A stretch of DNA of 7,852 nucleotides, from assembly GCA_031269065.1 (NCBI GenBank), contig JAIRWJ010000067.1, forward strand, positions 1 to 7,852, given 5' to 3'. The stretch comes from Rickettsiales bacterium (lineage in GTDB: Bacteria > Pseudomonadota > Alphaproteobacteria > Rickettsiales > UBA1997). Under the pieces are notes generated by a model that worked only from the letters and a program-made list of their open reading frames with translations, was not told where the DNA came from and did no database searches. This document shows, piece after piece, positions 1-5,424 of this stretch. Both the position numbers and the translations under genes were made by a program. Numbering within the stretch: position 1 is the stretch's first letter; each line of letters opens with the position of its first letter.

Positions 1-557
1 CTGCAGTAGAAGCCATTTCCTGGTTCCGGGGAAAAAGATTCATTATATGGTTCCCCTAAAAAACTCTCCGCTCTTTCTACTGCTAATCCAGCTATAGCCC
101 CATTTTTAACTCTTACAAGAATATTTCTATTGGCGCCTTTCAGGAATTTGCATATGTCTGTCCTTACAACTCCGTAGTCATTGGTCTCTATAACCGTATC
201 TGGTAGACAAAATATTCCAACATGGGTGACAGAACCACTGGCTGTTCCGCTTTGGGCGACAGCTTCGTCAAATTCCGAGGTCATTGCCGTCTGAAATATG
301 AGATCTCCAGCGTGTATTTTTATCGCCGCCCTGTCCTCTGTGTTTCCCATCTTGACCATATTTCTAGTTTCGCCATAGCCAATAATGCGGAAATTTTCTG
401 GGCATTTTTTCAACAGTCTGCTAAGGAATATTCCAGTCCCCGGATGGTCTCCCAACAATCCCGGCCCAGACGAGGCGACGGCATGTCTACAGAGATTTGT
501 TGCTACAAACACAACCAGAGCGGCAGTGCATAAATTACCTAATTTCCATTTCTTCAT
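1..557 (-). CDS. Exported YiiX/DUF830-like papain-fold peptidase/amidase (partial, 3' end missing)
   Basis: Reading from ATG at 557 leftwards gives 185 uninterrupted codons to the window edge. Residues 1-28 look like a signal peptide: basic MKKWK, a hydrophobic stretch to about residue 22, then AVA before SSG, so export to the periplasm is likely. The rest matches the YiiX-type (DUF830, permuted papain-like, NlpC/P60 clan) pattern: GDLIFQ at 84-89, THVGIF at 111-116 with the presumed catalytic His112, VIET at 122-125, then a segment ending AESFLGEPYNESF (163-175) and GFYC at 182-185. In this family the order is His before Cys, and the Cys of a YCSE-like motif is the nucleophile. Here Cys185 is the last complete codon. 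About 55 residues between the signal peptide and GDLIFQ are extra compared with E. coli YiiX. Family members cleave amide or ester bonds; the substrate here is unknown. The start has only a weak GGA five bases upstream. It is divergent from the tuf cluster and has no visible functional link to it. Confidence 0.82.
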   Translation of the reverse strand, partial: MKKWKLGNLCTAALVVFVATNLCRHAVASSGPGLLGDHPGTGIFLSRLLKKCPENFRIIGYGETRNMVKMGNTEDRAAIKIHAGDLIFQTAMTSEFDEAVAQSGTASGSVTHVGIFCLPDTVIETNDYGVVRTDICKFLKGANRNILVRVKNGAIAGLAVERAESFLGEPYNESFSPEPGNGFYC

Positions 558-627
558 AGAGGTCCAAAAATTAAATAGAAGAGAAGGGGCATGGTATTAG
601 AACCCAGGCAATAATCAATAGAAATAC

Positions 628-644
628 AAAAAAAATAAAAAAAA
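628..644. repeat. A8-T-A8 homopolymer tract
   Basis: Two runs of eight A separated by one T lie about 70 bases upstream of the peptidase start (T-runs on that gene's strand). Phased A-tracts at this spacing can bend DNA or act as an upstream promoter element; whether this one does is unknown. Confidence 0.6.
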
Positions 645-789
645 TAAACATGCGCTAGCTTTGGTGAAGGTAAAAACATGACATTTAAACTGTTTAGGGA
701 AAATTTCGGATTGAGGTTGAGTCCTATAGTTGGCATATGTAATTTGGATATACGGCGATGATCATTTATACAACAGATCTAATAAGGAA

Positions 790-814
790 TATATTCAGCT
801 ATTTCGTGAATATA
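790..814. repeat. Inverted repeat, 8-bp arms, 9-base centre
   Basis: TATATTCA (790-797) is exactly mirrored by TGAATATA (807-814) around GCTATTTCG. There is no T-run after it, so it is not an intrinsic terminator. As DNA it could be a binding site for a dimeric regulator between the divergent units; this is inference from symmetry only. Confidence 0.5.
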
Positions 815-1010
815 ACTTAGCAGCCAGGACACCTGTCAGGTAAAAACAAGATTTATGATGAGTTAAAAAGCGAAGTTGGGGGGATTAATATACTCTCTAC
901 CTAATTTACCCACAATACTGACAGCGCATCTTCCCCGGGATCCAGCAGAGCACGGGTGAAGGGGCGGTTGGGGTAAGTGGTCCTGGAAAAGTTTTTCCCC
1001 AGCTCCTTGC

Positions 1011-1038
1011 TTGCAATTTAATTTTTATTACCTAGATT
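1011..1038 (+). promoter_or_regulatory. Weak candidate sigma70-type promoter for tRNA-Gly/tuf
   Basis: TTGCAA (1011-1016), 16 bases, then TAGATT (1033-1038). Each box matches 4 of 6 consensus positions. The position suits a start near 1045, leaving a leader of about 60 bases before tRNA-Gly. CCCCAG (997-1002) and CTGGGG (1039-1044) flank the two boxes as an inverted pair. The match is too weak to be relied on without mapping of 5' ends. Confidence 0.25.
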
Positions 1039-1106
1039 CTGGGGCAAATTGTATTGGTTTCGTTCTACTTTTTCTCGGAGTAGGAGGAAGAAGATGCCCG
1101 ATAGTG

Positions 1107-1180
1107 GCGGGTGTAGCTCAATGGTAGAGCGTTAGCCTTCCAAGCTAGTTACGTGGGTTCGATTCCCATCACCCGCACCA
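1107..1180 (+). tRNA. tRNA-Gly (anticodon UCC), CCA encoded
   Basis: A full cloverleaf can be drawn. The acceptor stem GCGGGTG (1107-1113) pairs with CACCCGC (1170-1176), followed by discriminator A1177 and an encoded CCA (1178-1180). The D arm is GCTC/GAGC. The anticodon stem TTAGC/GCTAG encloses loop CTTCCAA (1137-1143) with anticodon TCC at 1139-1141. The T arm (1153-1169) has the TTCGATT loop. It reads GGA and GGG codons. It lies 32 bases upstream of tuf and is very probably on the same transcript, so processing at its 3' end would create the tuf mRNA 5' end. Confidence 0.97.
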
Positions 1181-1196
1181 TTTATTATTAATTGTT

Positions 1197-1202
1197 AAAG
1201 GA
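1197..1202 (+). promoter_or_regulatory. Ribosome binding site of tuf
   Basis: AAAGGA lies 10 bases before ATG 1213. It supports this start over the in-frame TTG at 1192, which would lie upstream of the site and add seven residues absent from the EF-Tu family. Confidence 0.6.
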
Positions 1203-1212
1203 TATAGGGATT

Positions 1213-2406
1213 ATGTGCAAGGAAACTTTTCAAAGAACCAAGCCCCACGTGAATATTGGTACGATTGGACACGTTGACCATGGTAAGACAACTTTGACTG
1301 CTGCTATAACAACCGTTCTTGGAAAGACCAATAAGAATATCAAGGTTAAAGCCTACGATGAGATTGATAGCGCTCCGGAAGAAAAGGAGAGAGGAATAAC
1401 TATTAATACAGCCCATGTAGAATATGAGACGTCCAACAGGCATTACGCCCATGTGGATTGTCCAGGCCATGCCGATTATATCAAGAACATGATAACCGGT
1501 GCTGCCCAGATGGATGGTGCCATACTGGTAGTGTCAGCGGTGGATGGTCCGATGCCTCAAACAAGAGAACATATTCTACTGGCTAAACAGGTAGGTGTTC
1601 CGTACATAGTTGTTTACCTTAATAAGGTTGATGCAATGGAAGACACTGAATTGGTGGATCTGGTGGAGGTTGAGGTTCGAGATCTGCTTAGCTCCTATGG
1701 ATTCCCCGGGGATAACACGCCGGTGATTCGGGGTTCTGCCCTCAAGGTTCTGGGGGGAGACCAGAGTGATATCGGCGAACCATCTATACTGAAGCTTATG
1801 GATACTATCGATAAATACATACCTGAACCCCAGAGGCCTATTGATGGACCATTCCTGATGGCTATAGAGGATGTTATGTCCATTTCCGGAAGAGGTACCG
1901 TTGTCACCGGCAAGGTTGACCGGGGAACCCTAAAGACTGGCGAGGAGGTTGAGATAGTTGGTCTGAAGCCCACCCAGAAGACAACCTGTATTGGAGTTGA
2001 AATGTTTAAGAAACTTCTCGACCGGGGTCAGGCAGGTGATAACATTGGAGTGTTGCTCCGGGGAACAAAGAGAGAAGATGTGGAACGAGGTCAGGTTCTC
2101 TGTAAGCCAGGAAGTATAAACCCACATACCCATTTCAAGTCAGAAGTCTATGTTCTTACTAAGGAAGAAGGAGGAAGGCATACCCCATTCTTTAAGAACT
2201 ACAGACCCCAGTTCTACTTCAGCACAACGGATGTGACTGGCTCTATATTACTCCCCGAGGGTGTGGAGATGGTTATGCCGGGAGATAATGTTAATCTGGA
2301 GGTGAATCTTATTGCCCCTGTTGCTATGGAAAAAGGGAAAAGGTTTGCCATAAGAGAGGGTGGACACACCGTAGGTGCTGGTGTTGTGAGTGAAATTATA
2401 CAATGA
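1213..2406 (+). CDS. tuf: Elongation factor Tu
   Basis: EF-Tu is the GTPase that brings aminoacyl-tRNA to the ribosomal A site. The 397-residue product has the family length. The G domain shows the P-loop GHVDHGKT (19-26), the switch I segment ERGITIN (59-65), DCPGH (82-86) with the GTP-activating His86, NKVD (137-140) for guanine specificity, and SAL (175-177). Domains 2 and 3 follow from about residue 215 to the end, including GRGTVVTG and GGRHTPFF. The start at 1213 gives the expected MCKETFQRTKPHVN N-terminus; residue 2 is Cys, where Ser or Ala is usual. Near the C-terminus GGHTVGAG replaces the common GGRTVGAG. The gene sits between tRNA-Gly and tRNA-Trp, as in many alphaproteobacteria. 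ATA and AGA codons are used freely, unlike highly expressed genes in fast growers. Whether a second tuf copy exists elsewhere cannot be seen. Confidence 0.98.
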   Translation: MCKETFQRTKPHVNIGTIGHVDHGKTTLTAAITTVLGKTNKNIKVKAYDEIDSAPEEKERGITINTAHVEYETSNRHYAHVDCPGHADYIKNMITGAAQMDGAILVVSAVDGPMPQTREHILLAKQVGVPYIVVYLNKVDAMEDTELVDLVEVEVRDLLSSYGFPGDNTPVIRGSALKVLGGDQSDIGEPSILKLMDTIDKYIPEPQRPIDGPFLMAIEDVMSISGRGTVVTGKVDRGTLKTGEEVEIVGLKPTQKTTCIGVEMFKKLLDRGQAGDNIGVLLRGTKREDVERGQVLCKPGSINPHTHFKSEVYVLTKEEGGRHTPFFKNYRPQFYFSTTDVTGSILLPEGVEMVMPGDNVNLEVNLIAPVAMEKGKRFAIREGGHTVGAGVVSEIIQ

Positions 2407-2501
2407 TGGGTTGAACCCGAGATAACAGTGTATTTTACGTATCCAATGGATAGAAGGATTTGGAGATATGTGAGTAGGGGAGAGGTAGGCCGGATTTAAA
2501 T

Positions 2502-2577
2502 AGGGGCGTAACTCAGTTGGTAGAGTAATGGTCTCCAAAACCATCTGTCGGAGGTTCGAGTCCTTCCGCCCCTGCCA
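2502..2577 (+). tRNA. tRNA-Trp (anticodon CCA), CCA encoded
   Basis: The acceptor stem AGGGGCG (2502-2508) pairs fully with CGCCCCT (2567-2573); discriminator G2574 and the CCA tail (2575-2577) follow. The anticodon stem ATGGT/ACCAT encloses loop CTCCAAA (2533-2539) with anticodon CCA at 2535-2537. It reads UGG only, consistent with UGA being a stop in this genome (tuf, secE and nusG end in TGA). It lies 95 bases after tuf and 12 bases before secE, so it is probably cut out of the operon transcript. Confidence 0.97.
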
Positions 2578-2589
2578 AATAGGAATCAT

Positions 2590-2784
2590 ATGAAGACGCA
2601 ACGTTTGTTAGACTATTTTAGAGAGATCGCCCGAGAAGCGAAGAATATAACATTTCCAACTAGACAGGATGTTAAGATTACGTCTTTTGTCATAGTTGTG
2701 CTGACTGGGATTTTTATGGTGTTCATTAGCTGTGCTGACTTTGTAATTTCTAAATTAATAAAACTCTTTTTTGGGATGCTCTGA
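2590..2784 (+). CDS. secE: Preprotein translocase subunit SecE
   Basis: SecE is the small clamp subunit of the SecYEG export channel in the inner membrane. The product has 64 residues, the length of the short one-helix SecE forms. An amphipathic N-terminal helix (about 6-19) leads to NITFPTRQD (19-27), the counterpart of the conserved V-x-W-P-(T/S)-R/K hinge, and then a single membrane helix at about 30-49 followed by Asp50. The usual Trp of the hinge is Phe22. AGGA (2581-2584) five bases before the ATG supports the start. The stop codon overlaps the nusG start by one base (TGATG), so the two are probably translationally coupled. Position between tRNA-Trp and nusG is the standard context and supports the call for such a short protein. 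Confidence 0.93.
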   Translation: MKTQRLLDYFREIAREAKNITFPTRQDVKITSFVIVVLTGIFMVFISCADFVISKLIKLFFGML

Positions 2785-3299
2785 TGGATTACAAATGGTA
2801 TACACTGGCTGCCTATTCGGGCAGCGAAATCAAGGTTGGGGAAGAGATAAATCGAATGGCGGTTGTAGATGAAAATATAAAGGAGGCTTTTGTGCCGATG
2901 AAAAAAGTAATTAAAATTCTTAGAAATAAGAAAGTTGAGGCTAGCCAGAAAGTGTTTTCTAACTATATATTCATTAACATGAGGGCTGATGTGGACACTA
3001 TAAACAAAATTCGGTCAATGCCCCGGGTTATGGGATTTTTAGGTAAAACTCTTCATCCAGAGTCCGTTTCTCCTGAAAAAATAGAGAAAATGAAATTGGA
3101 GGCTATGCAGGACATTGTGTCCGAAGAGAGTAAATTCGAAATCGGCGACTCTGTCAGAATTAAAGAGGGTCATTTCGAATCGTTTAATGGCGTTGTGGAG
3201 GGAAAGGATGAGTCTAAGGGTCTTCTGAAGATAAGTATATCCATCTTCGGTAGAAGTACAATAATGGATATTGATGCATTAAAGGTTGAGAAAATATGA
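2784..3299 (+). CDS. nusG: Transcription termination/antitermination factor NusG
   Basis: NusG binds RNA polymerase through its NGN domain and contacts ribosomal protein S10 or Rho through its KOW domain, coupling transcription with translation or termination. Residues 5-88 form the NGN domain (WYTLAAYSGSE near the start, MPRVMGFLG at its end). Residues about 118-171 form the KOW domain (FEIGDSVRIKEGHFESFNGVVE and ISIFGRSTIMD). Phe155 in SIFGR matches the residue used for S10 contact in E. coli. At 171 residues it is slightly shorter than the usual 175-181. The highly conserved FPGY of the NGN domain is FSNY here (58-61), and the KOW GPF is GHF. It overlaps secE by one base and precedes rplK by 36 bases. 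Confidence 0.97.
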   Translation: MDYKWYTLAAYSGSEIKVGEEINRMAVVDENIKEAFVPMKKVIKILRNKKVEASQKVFSNYIFINMRADVDTINKIRSMPRVMGFLGKTLHPESVSPEKIEKMKLEAMQDIVSEESKFEIGDSVRIKEGHFESFNGVVEGKDESKGLLKISISIFGRSTIMDIDALKVEKI

Positions 3300-3335
3300 A
3301 TTTACTAATTTACCTATATTTGGAGTAAAGACAAA

Positions 3336-3779
3336 ATGGCCACTAAGAAAGAAGTTGTTGCAAGGGTGAATCTGCAGGTTCCCGTCGCAAAGGCAAATCC
3401 AGCTCCACCTATTGGTACAGCGCTGGGTCCCAGAGGAGTCAATATAATGGATTTTTGTAAGCAGTTCAACGCTTTGAAGTTCAACTATGAACAGGGCACT
3501 CCTATACCCGTGGTAATTTCTATCTATAAAGATAAGAGTTTCACATTTATTACTAAGGAACCACCCATTACCTTTCTGATTAAGGATGAAATAGGTCTAA
3601 AGAAAGGTTCTTCAAATTCGGGTAAGGATTCGGCGGGCATGATAACGATGAAGCAAATAGAAAATGTTGCTAAAAAAAAGATCGCTGATATGAATACGAA
3701 AGATATAAAAGCTTGCATGGCCATGGTCAGGGGTTCTGCCCTGTCCATGGGACTACAGGTGATTGAGGAGGAGAATTAG
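3336..3779 (+). CDS. rplK: 50S ribosomal protein L11
   Basis: L11 forms the base of the GTPase-associated centre of the large subunit with 23S rRNA and is needed for RelA/SpoT-type stringent sensing. The 147-residue product has the N-terminal domain with the proline-rich ANPAPPIGTALGPRGVNIMD segment (20-39), the thiostrepton-binding face, and the C-terminal rRNA-binding domain with KKGSSNSGKDSAG and AMVRGSALSMGLQV. The usual GPALGQ reads GTALGP here. GGAG (3322-3325) lies 10 bases before the ATG. Its 3' end contains GAGGAGGAG, which probably serves as the ribosome binding site of rplA five bases downstream. Confidence 0.98.
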   Translation: MATKKEVVARVNLQVPVAKANPAPPIGTALGPRGVNIMDFCKQFNALKFNYEQGTPIPVVISIYKDKSFTFITKEPPITFLIKDEIGLKKGSSNSGKDSAGMITMKQIENVAKKKIADMNTKDIKACMAMVRGSALSMGLQVIEEEN

Positions 3780-3784
3780 AGAAT

Positions 3785-4489
3785 ATGACAGCAGCAAAAA
3801 ATAAAAAGTCTAATGGCAGCAAACCCGAGAATGTGGTTGATTTGACTACTGCTCTAGGTATGCTGAGAGAGAGTTATGGAAAGAACCAGAGGAAATTTGT
3901 CGAGGCTGTGGACATGGTTTTTAATCTTAATATAGACGCCAAGCAGTCAAATCAGAATATCCGGGGTTCTGTGGCGCTACCGGCTGGTCTGGGCAAGCAG
4001 GTGAGAATTATCGTTTTCACGGATAGTGACCTACAGCAGCGGGAGGTTCTTGAAGCAGGAGCTACTAGAGCTGGTTTTGGTGAGCTGATAGACGAAATAG
4101 ATGCCGGCTTCATGGGGTTCGACTATTGCATAGCCACTCCGGGCGTCATGAAGAGTCTAAGCAAAATTGCTAAGAAACTCGGACCCCGGGGTCTTATGCC
4201 AAATCCAAAAAATGGAAACGTCACAGATGATGTGGTTGAAGCTGTCAAGGTTGCTCTTAAGGGCAAGTTGATTTTCAAAAATGACAGGTACGGTATAGTT
4301 CATGCTAATATTGGAAAAATCAACTTTTCCGATGGGGATCTGATAGCTAATATAAAGGCTATTGTGGCCACTCTGAAGGAGCTGAAACCCGATGCTATTA
4401 AGAATAAATATATAAAGAGCGTGTATCTAACAACAACTATGGGTCCGTCCGTGGCTGTAGACGTGGATAAAATCGGTGGAGGGAGGTAA
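3785..4489 (+). CDS. rplA: 50S ribosomal protein L1
   Basis: L1 builds the mobile stalk beside the E site that moves deacylated tRNA out, and in many bacteria represses its own operon by binding mRNA. The 234-residue product has the usual length. The signature GPRGLMPNPK is at 133-142; QNIRGSVALPAGLGK, the family's typical N-terminal motif, is at about 57-71; and the C-terminal TTTMGPSVAVD is present. The IATPG near residue 118 replaces the frequent ATPD. The start follows the rplK stop by five bases. The last codons (GGTGGAGGGAGG) carry a strong ribosome binding site for rplJ, so the two are coupled. No L1-binding stem-loop could be recognised in the 36 bases before rplK. Confidence 0.98.
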   Translation: MTAAKNKKSNGSKPENVVDLTTALGMLRESYGKNQRKFVEAVDMVFNLNIDAKQSNQNIRGSVALPAGLGKQVRIIVFTDSDLQQREVLEAGATRAGFGELIDEIDAGFMGFDYCIATPGVMKSLSKIAKKLGPRGLMPNPKNGNVTDDVVEAVKVALKGKLIFKNDRYGIVHANIGKINFSDGDLIANIKAIVATLKELKPDAIKNKYIKSVYLTTTMGPSVAVDVDKIGGGR

Positions 4490-4492
4490 GCT

Positions 4493-4975
4493 ATGAATAG
4501 AGAAAAAAAACAGGAGTCAGTGGAGTTGGCAAAGGGTATACTGTCAGGCAATGAGATGTGTATTCTGCTCAACTACAAGGGGCTGAGTGCCGGAGAGTTC
4601 GTGAGGCTGCGGACATCTCTGAAAGACGGTGGATCCAATATTCGGGTAATAAAAAATACCCTCCTGAGGAGAGCTGTGAATGGTACAGGTTTTTCCTATC
4701 TGGCGGACTATTTCTATGATCAGGTGGCCATTTCTTACTCGAACGATGCTCTGGCCCTGTCAAATGCTGTTAGTAGGTTTTCCAAAGAGAATGAAAATCT
4801 AAAGATACAGGTGGTGGCTTTCAATGGAAAGATGGCTGACGTTAAATTTGTTGAGGAATTAGCTTCGCTTGGTTCGATGAACGACGTGAGATCGAGATTT
4901 ATCAGAGTTCTCAGGGCACCAGGTTCACATTTGGTTAGGCTGCTGGTTGCCCGGGAAGAAAAGCTACAAGCTTAG
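4493..4975 (+). CDS. rplJ: 50S ribosomal protein L10 (short form)
   Basis: L10 anchors the L7/L12 dimers to the 23S rRNA and L11 base. The N-terminal rRNA-binding domain is clear: NYKGLSAGEFVRLRTSLKDGG (residues 28-48) and VIKNTLLRRAV (52-62), matching the usual VxKNTLxxxA. The protein is 160 residues, against about 165 in E. coli and about 172 in typical alphaproteobacteria. The loss lies in the C-terminal helix (about 126-160), where L12 dimers dock. Only three bases separate it from rplA, so there is no room for the long autoregulatory L10 leader that lies between these genes in E. coli; translation relies on the GGAGGGAGG inside the end of rplA. Confidence 0.95.
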   Translation: MNREKKQESVELAKGILSGNEMCILLNYKGLSAGEFVRLRTSLKDGGSNIRVIKNTLLRRAVNGTGFSYLADYFYDQVAISYSNDALALSNAVSRFSKENENLKIQVVAFNGKMADVKFVEELASLGSMNDVRSRFIRVLRAPGSHLVRLLVAREEKLQA

Positions 4976-4996
4976 TATGTTATTATTAATAATTTG

Positions 4997-5002
4997 AGAA
5001 GG
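4997..5002 (+). promoter_or_regulatory. Ribosome binding site of rplL in an AT-rich start region
   Basis: AGAAGG lies seven bases before ATG 5010. It is preceded by a very AT-rich stretch with TTATTATTAATAA (4980-4992). Unstructured, AU-rich sequence before the site favours strong initiation, which suits the need for several L12 copies per ribosome. Confidence 0.55.
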
Positions 5003-5009
5003 CTTATAA

Positions 5010-5381
5010 ATGACTGAGAAATTAGGTAGTATTATTGAACAACTCTCGGATCTAACTGCGTTAGAGATTTCCCAACTGTCCAAGGTTTTGGAGGAAAAGT
5101 GGGGAGTTTCAGCCGCTGTTGTTGCTACCGCTGGAGCTACTGCTGGTGCATTGGCGGTTGTTGAGGAACAGACAGAATTCACAGTAACTCTGGAGGCAGC
5201 CGGCGAAAACAAAATCAATGTCATTAAGGAGATAAGAACCATCACCGGTCTGGGCCTCAAGGAGTCGAAAGATCTAGTTGATGGAGCTCCTAAGGTGGTT
5301 AAGGAATCTATTAAGAAAGATGAGGCTGAATCCTTAAAAGCGAAGTTAGAAGCGGCGGGTGCAAAGGTTAAACTATCCTAA
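5010..5381 (+). CDS. rplL: 50S ribosomal protein L7/L12
   Basis: L7/L12 is the multi-copy stalk protein that recruits and activates translational GTPases including EF-Tu. The 123-residue product has the N-terminal dimerisation domain (about 1-36, IIEQLSDLTALEISQLSKVLEEKWG), an Ala/Gly/Thr-rich flexible hinge (about 37-52) and the C-terminal domain with GENKINVIKEIR and GLGLKESKDLV (80-90), where Ser86 replaces the more common Ala. EKWGVSAA and KINVIKE(I/V)R are typical of alphaproteobacteria and give one of the better taxonomic hints in the window. It starts 34 bases after rplJ with its own good ribosome binding site and is followed by a hairpin before rpoB. Confidence 0.98.
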   Translation: MTEKLGSIIEQLSDLTALEISQLSKVLEEKWGVSAAVVATAGATAGALAVVEEQTEFTVTLEAAGENKINVIKEIRTITGLGLKESKDLVDGAPKVVKESIKKDEAESLKAKLEAAGAKVKLS

Positions 5382-5424
5382 TTTTTCGAGCCCAGTTTTA
5401 GCTAATGCCCTTTTTCTCGAAAAA
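5382..5424 (+). promoter_or_regulatory. Stem-loop between rplL and rpoB
   Basis: TTTTTCGAG (5382-5390) pairs perfectly with CTCGAAAAA (5416-5424) around a 25-base loop. The left arm starts on the base after the rplL stop. The stem ends in A, not a T-run, so it is not a classical terminator. In E. coli the same gap holds an attenuator and an RNase III site; a similar processing or 3'-end protecting role here is inference. TCTC (5415-5418) could instead pair with GAGA (5427-5430), giving a competing short fold. Confidence 0.5.

Larger units (their letters stand above)
558..1106. other. Intergenic region between the divergent peptidase gene and tRNA-Gly
   Basis: This 549-base stretch has no convincing gene. 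It contains an A8-T-A8 tract (628-644), an inverted repeat with 8-bp arms (790-814), a small palindrome ACCTGTCAGGT (831-841), and a polypurine patch with AGGAGG just before tRNA-Gly. Short open stretches at 678-761 (27 codons, after GAAGG) and 758-820 (20 codons, overlapping the first by ATGA) are followed in the second frame by a TAG and 27 more open codons to 904. None resembles a protein I recognise; they may be debris of a decayed gene or chance. No SRP RNA, RNase P RNA or tmRNA signature was seen. Confidence 0.6.

Noticed and set aside
222..600. Two overlapping plus-strand open frames (222-533, 385-600)
   Set aside because: They lie antisense to the peptidase gene, which has a signal peptide and family motifs; the forward frames resemble nothing.
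554..736. 60-codon minus-strand frame whose TGA overlaps the peptidase ATG (ATGA)
   Set aside because: The overlap hints at coupling, but much of the hydrophobic part comes from the A/T homopolymers at 628-644 and no ribosome binding site or family resemblance was seen.
821..841. GCAGCC and GTCAGG near each other as a possible SRP RNA
   Set aside because: The GGAAGG tetraloop region between them and the long helix of SRP RNA are missing.
1192..1212. Upstream TTG start adding seven residues to EF-Tu
   Set aside because: The AAAGGA site lies inside this extension, and MCKETFQRTKPHVN fits the family N-terminus.
2408..2418. GGGTTGAACCC palindrome directly after the tuf stop as a terminator
   Set aside because: The centre is one base, so only about three pairs could form in RNA, and no T-run follows; downstream genes belong to the same unit.
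2248..2601. Open frame of 117 codons on the minus strand across the tuf end and tRNA-Trp
   Set aside because: It reads the antisense of tuf and tRNA-Trp; its GRKDSNLRQMVLETI part is the antisense reading of the tRNA, a well-known source of false genes.
2404..3299. Reassigned genetic code with TGA as Trp
   Set aside because: tuf, secE and nusG end properly at TGA, conserved Trp positions use TGG, and tRNA-Trp has anticodon CCA.
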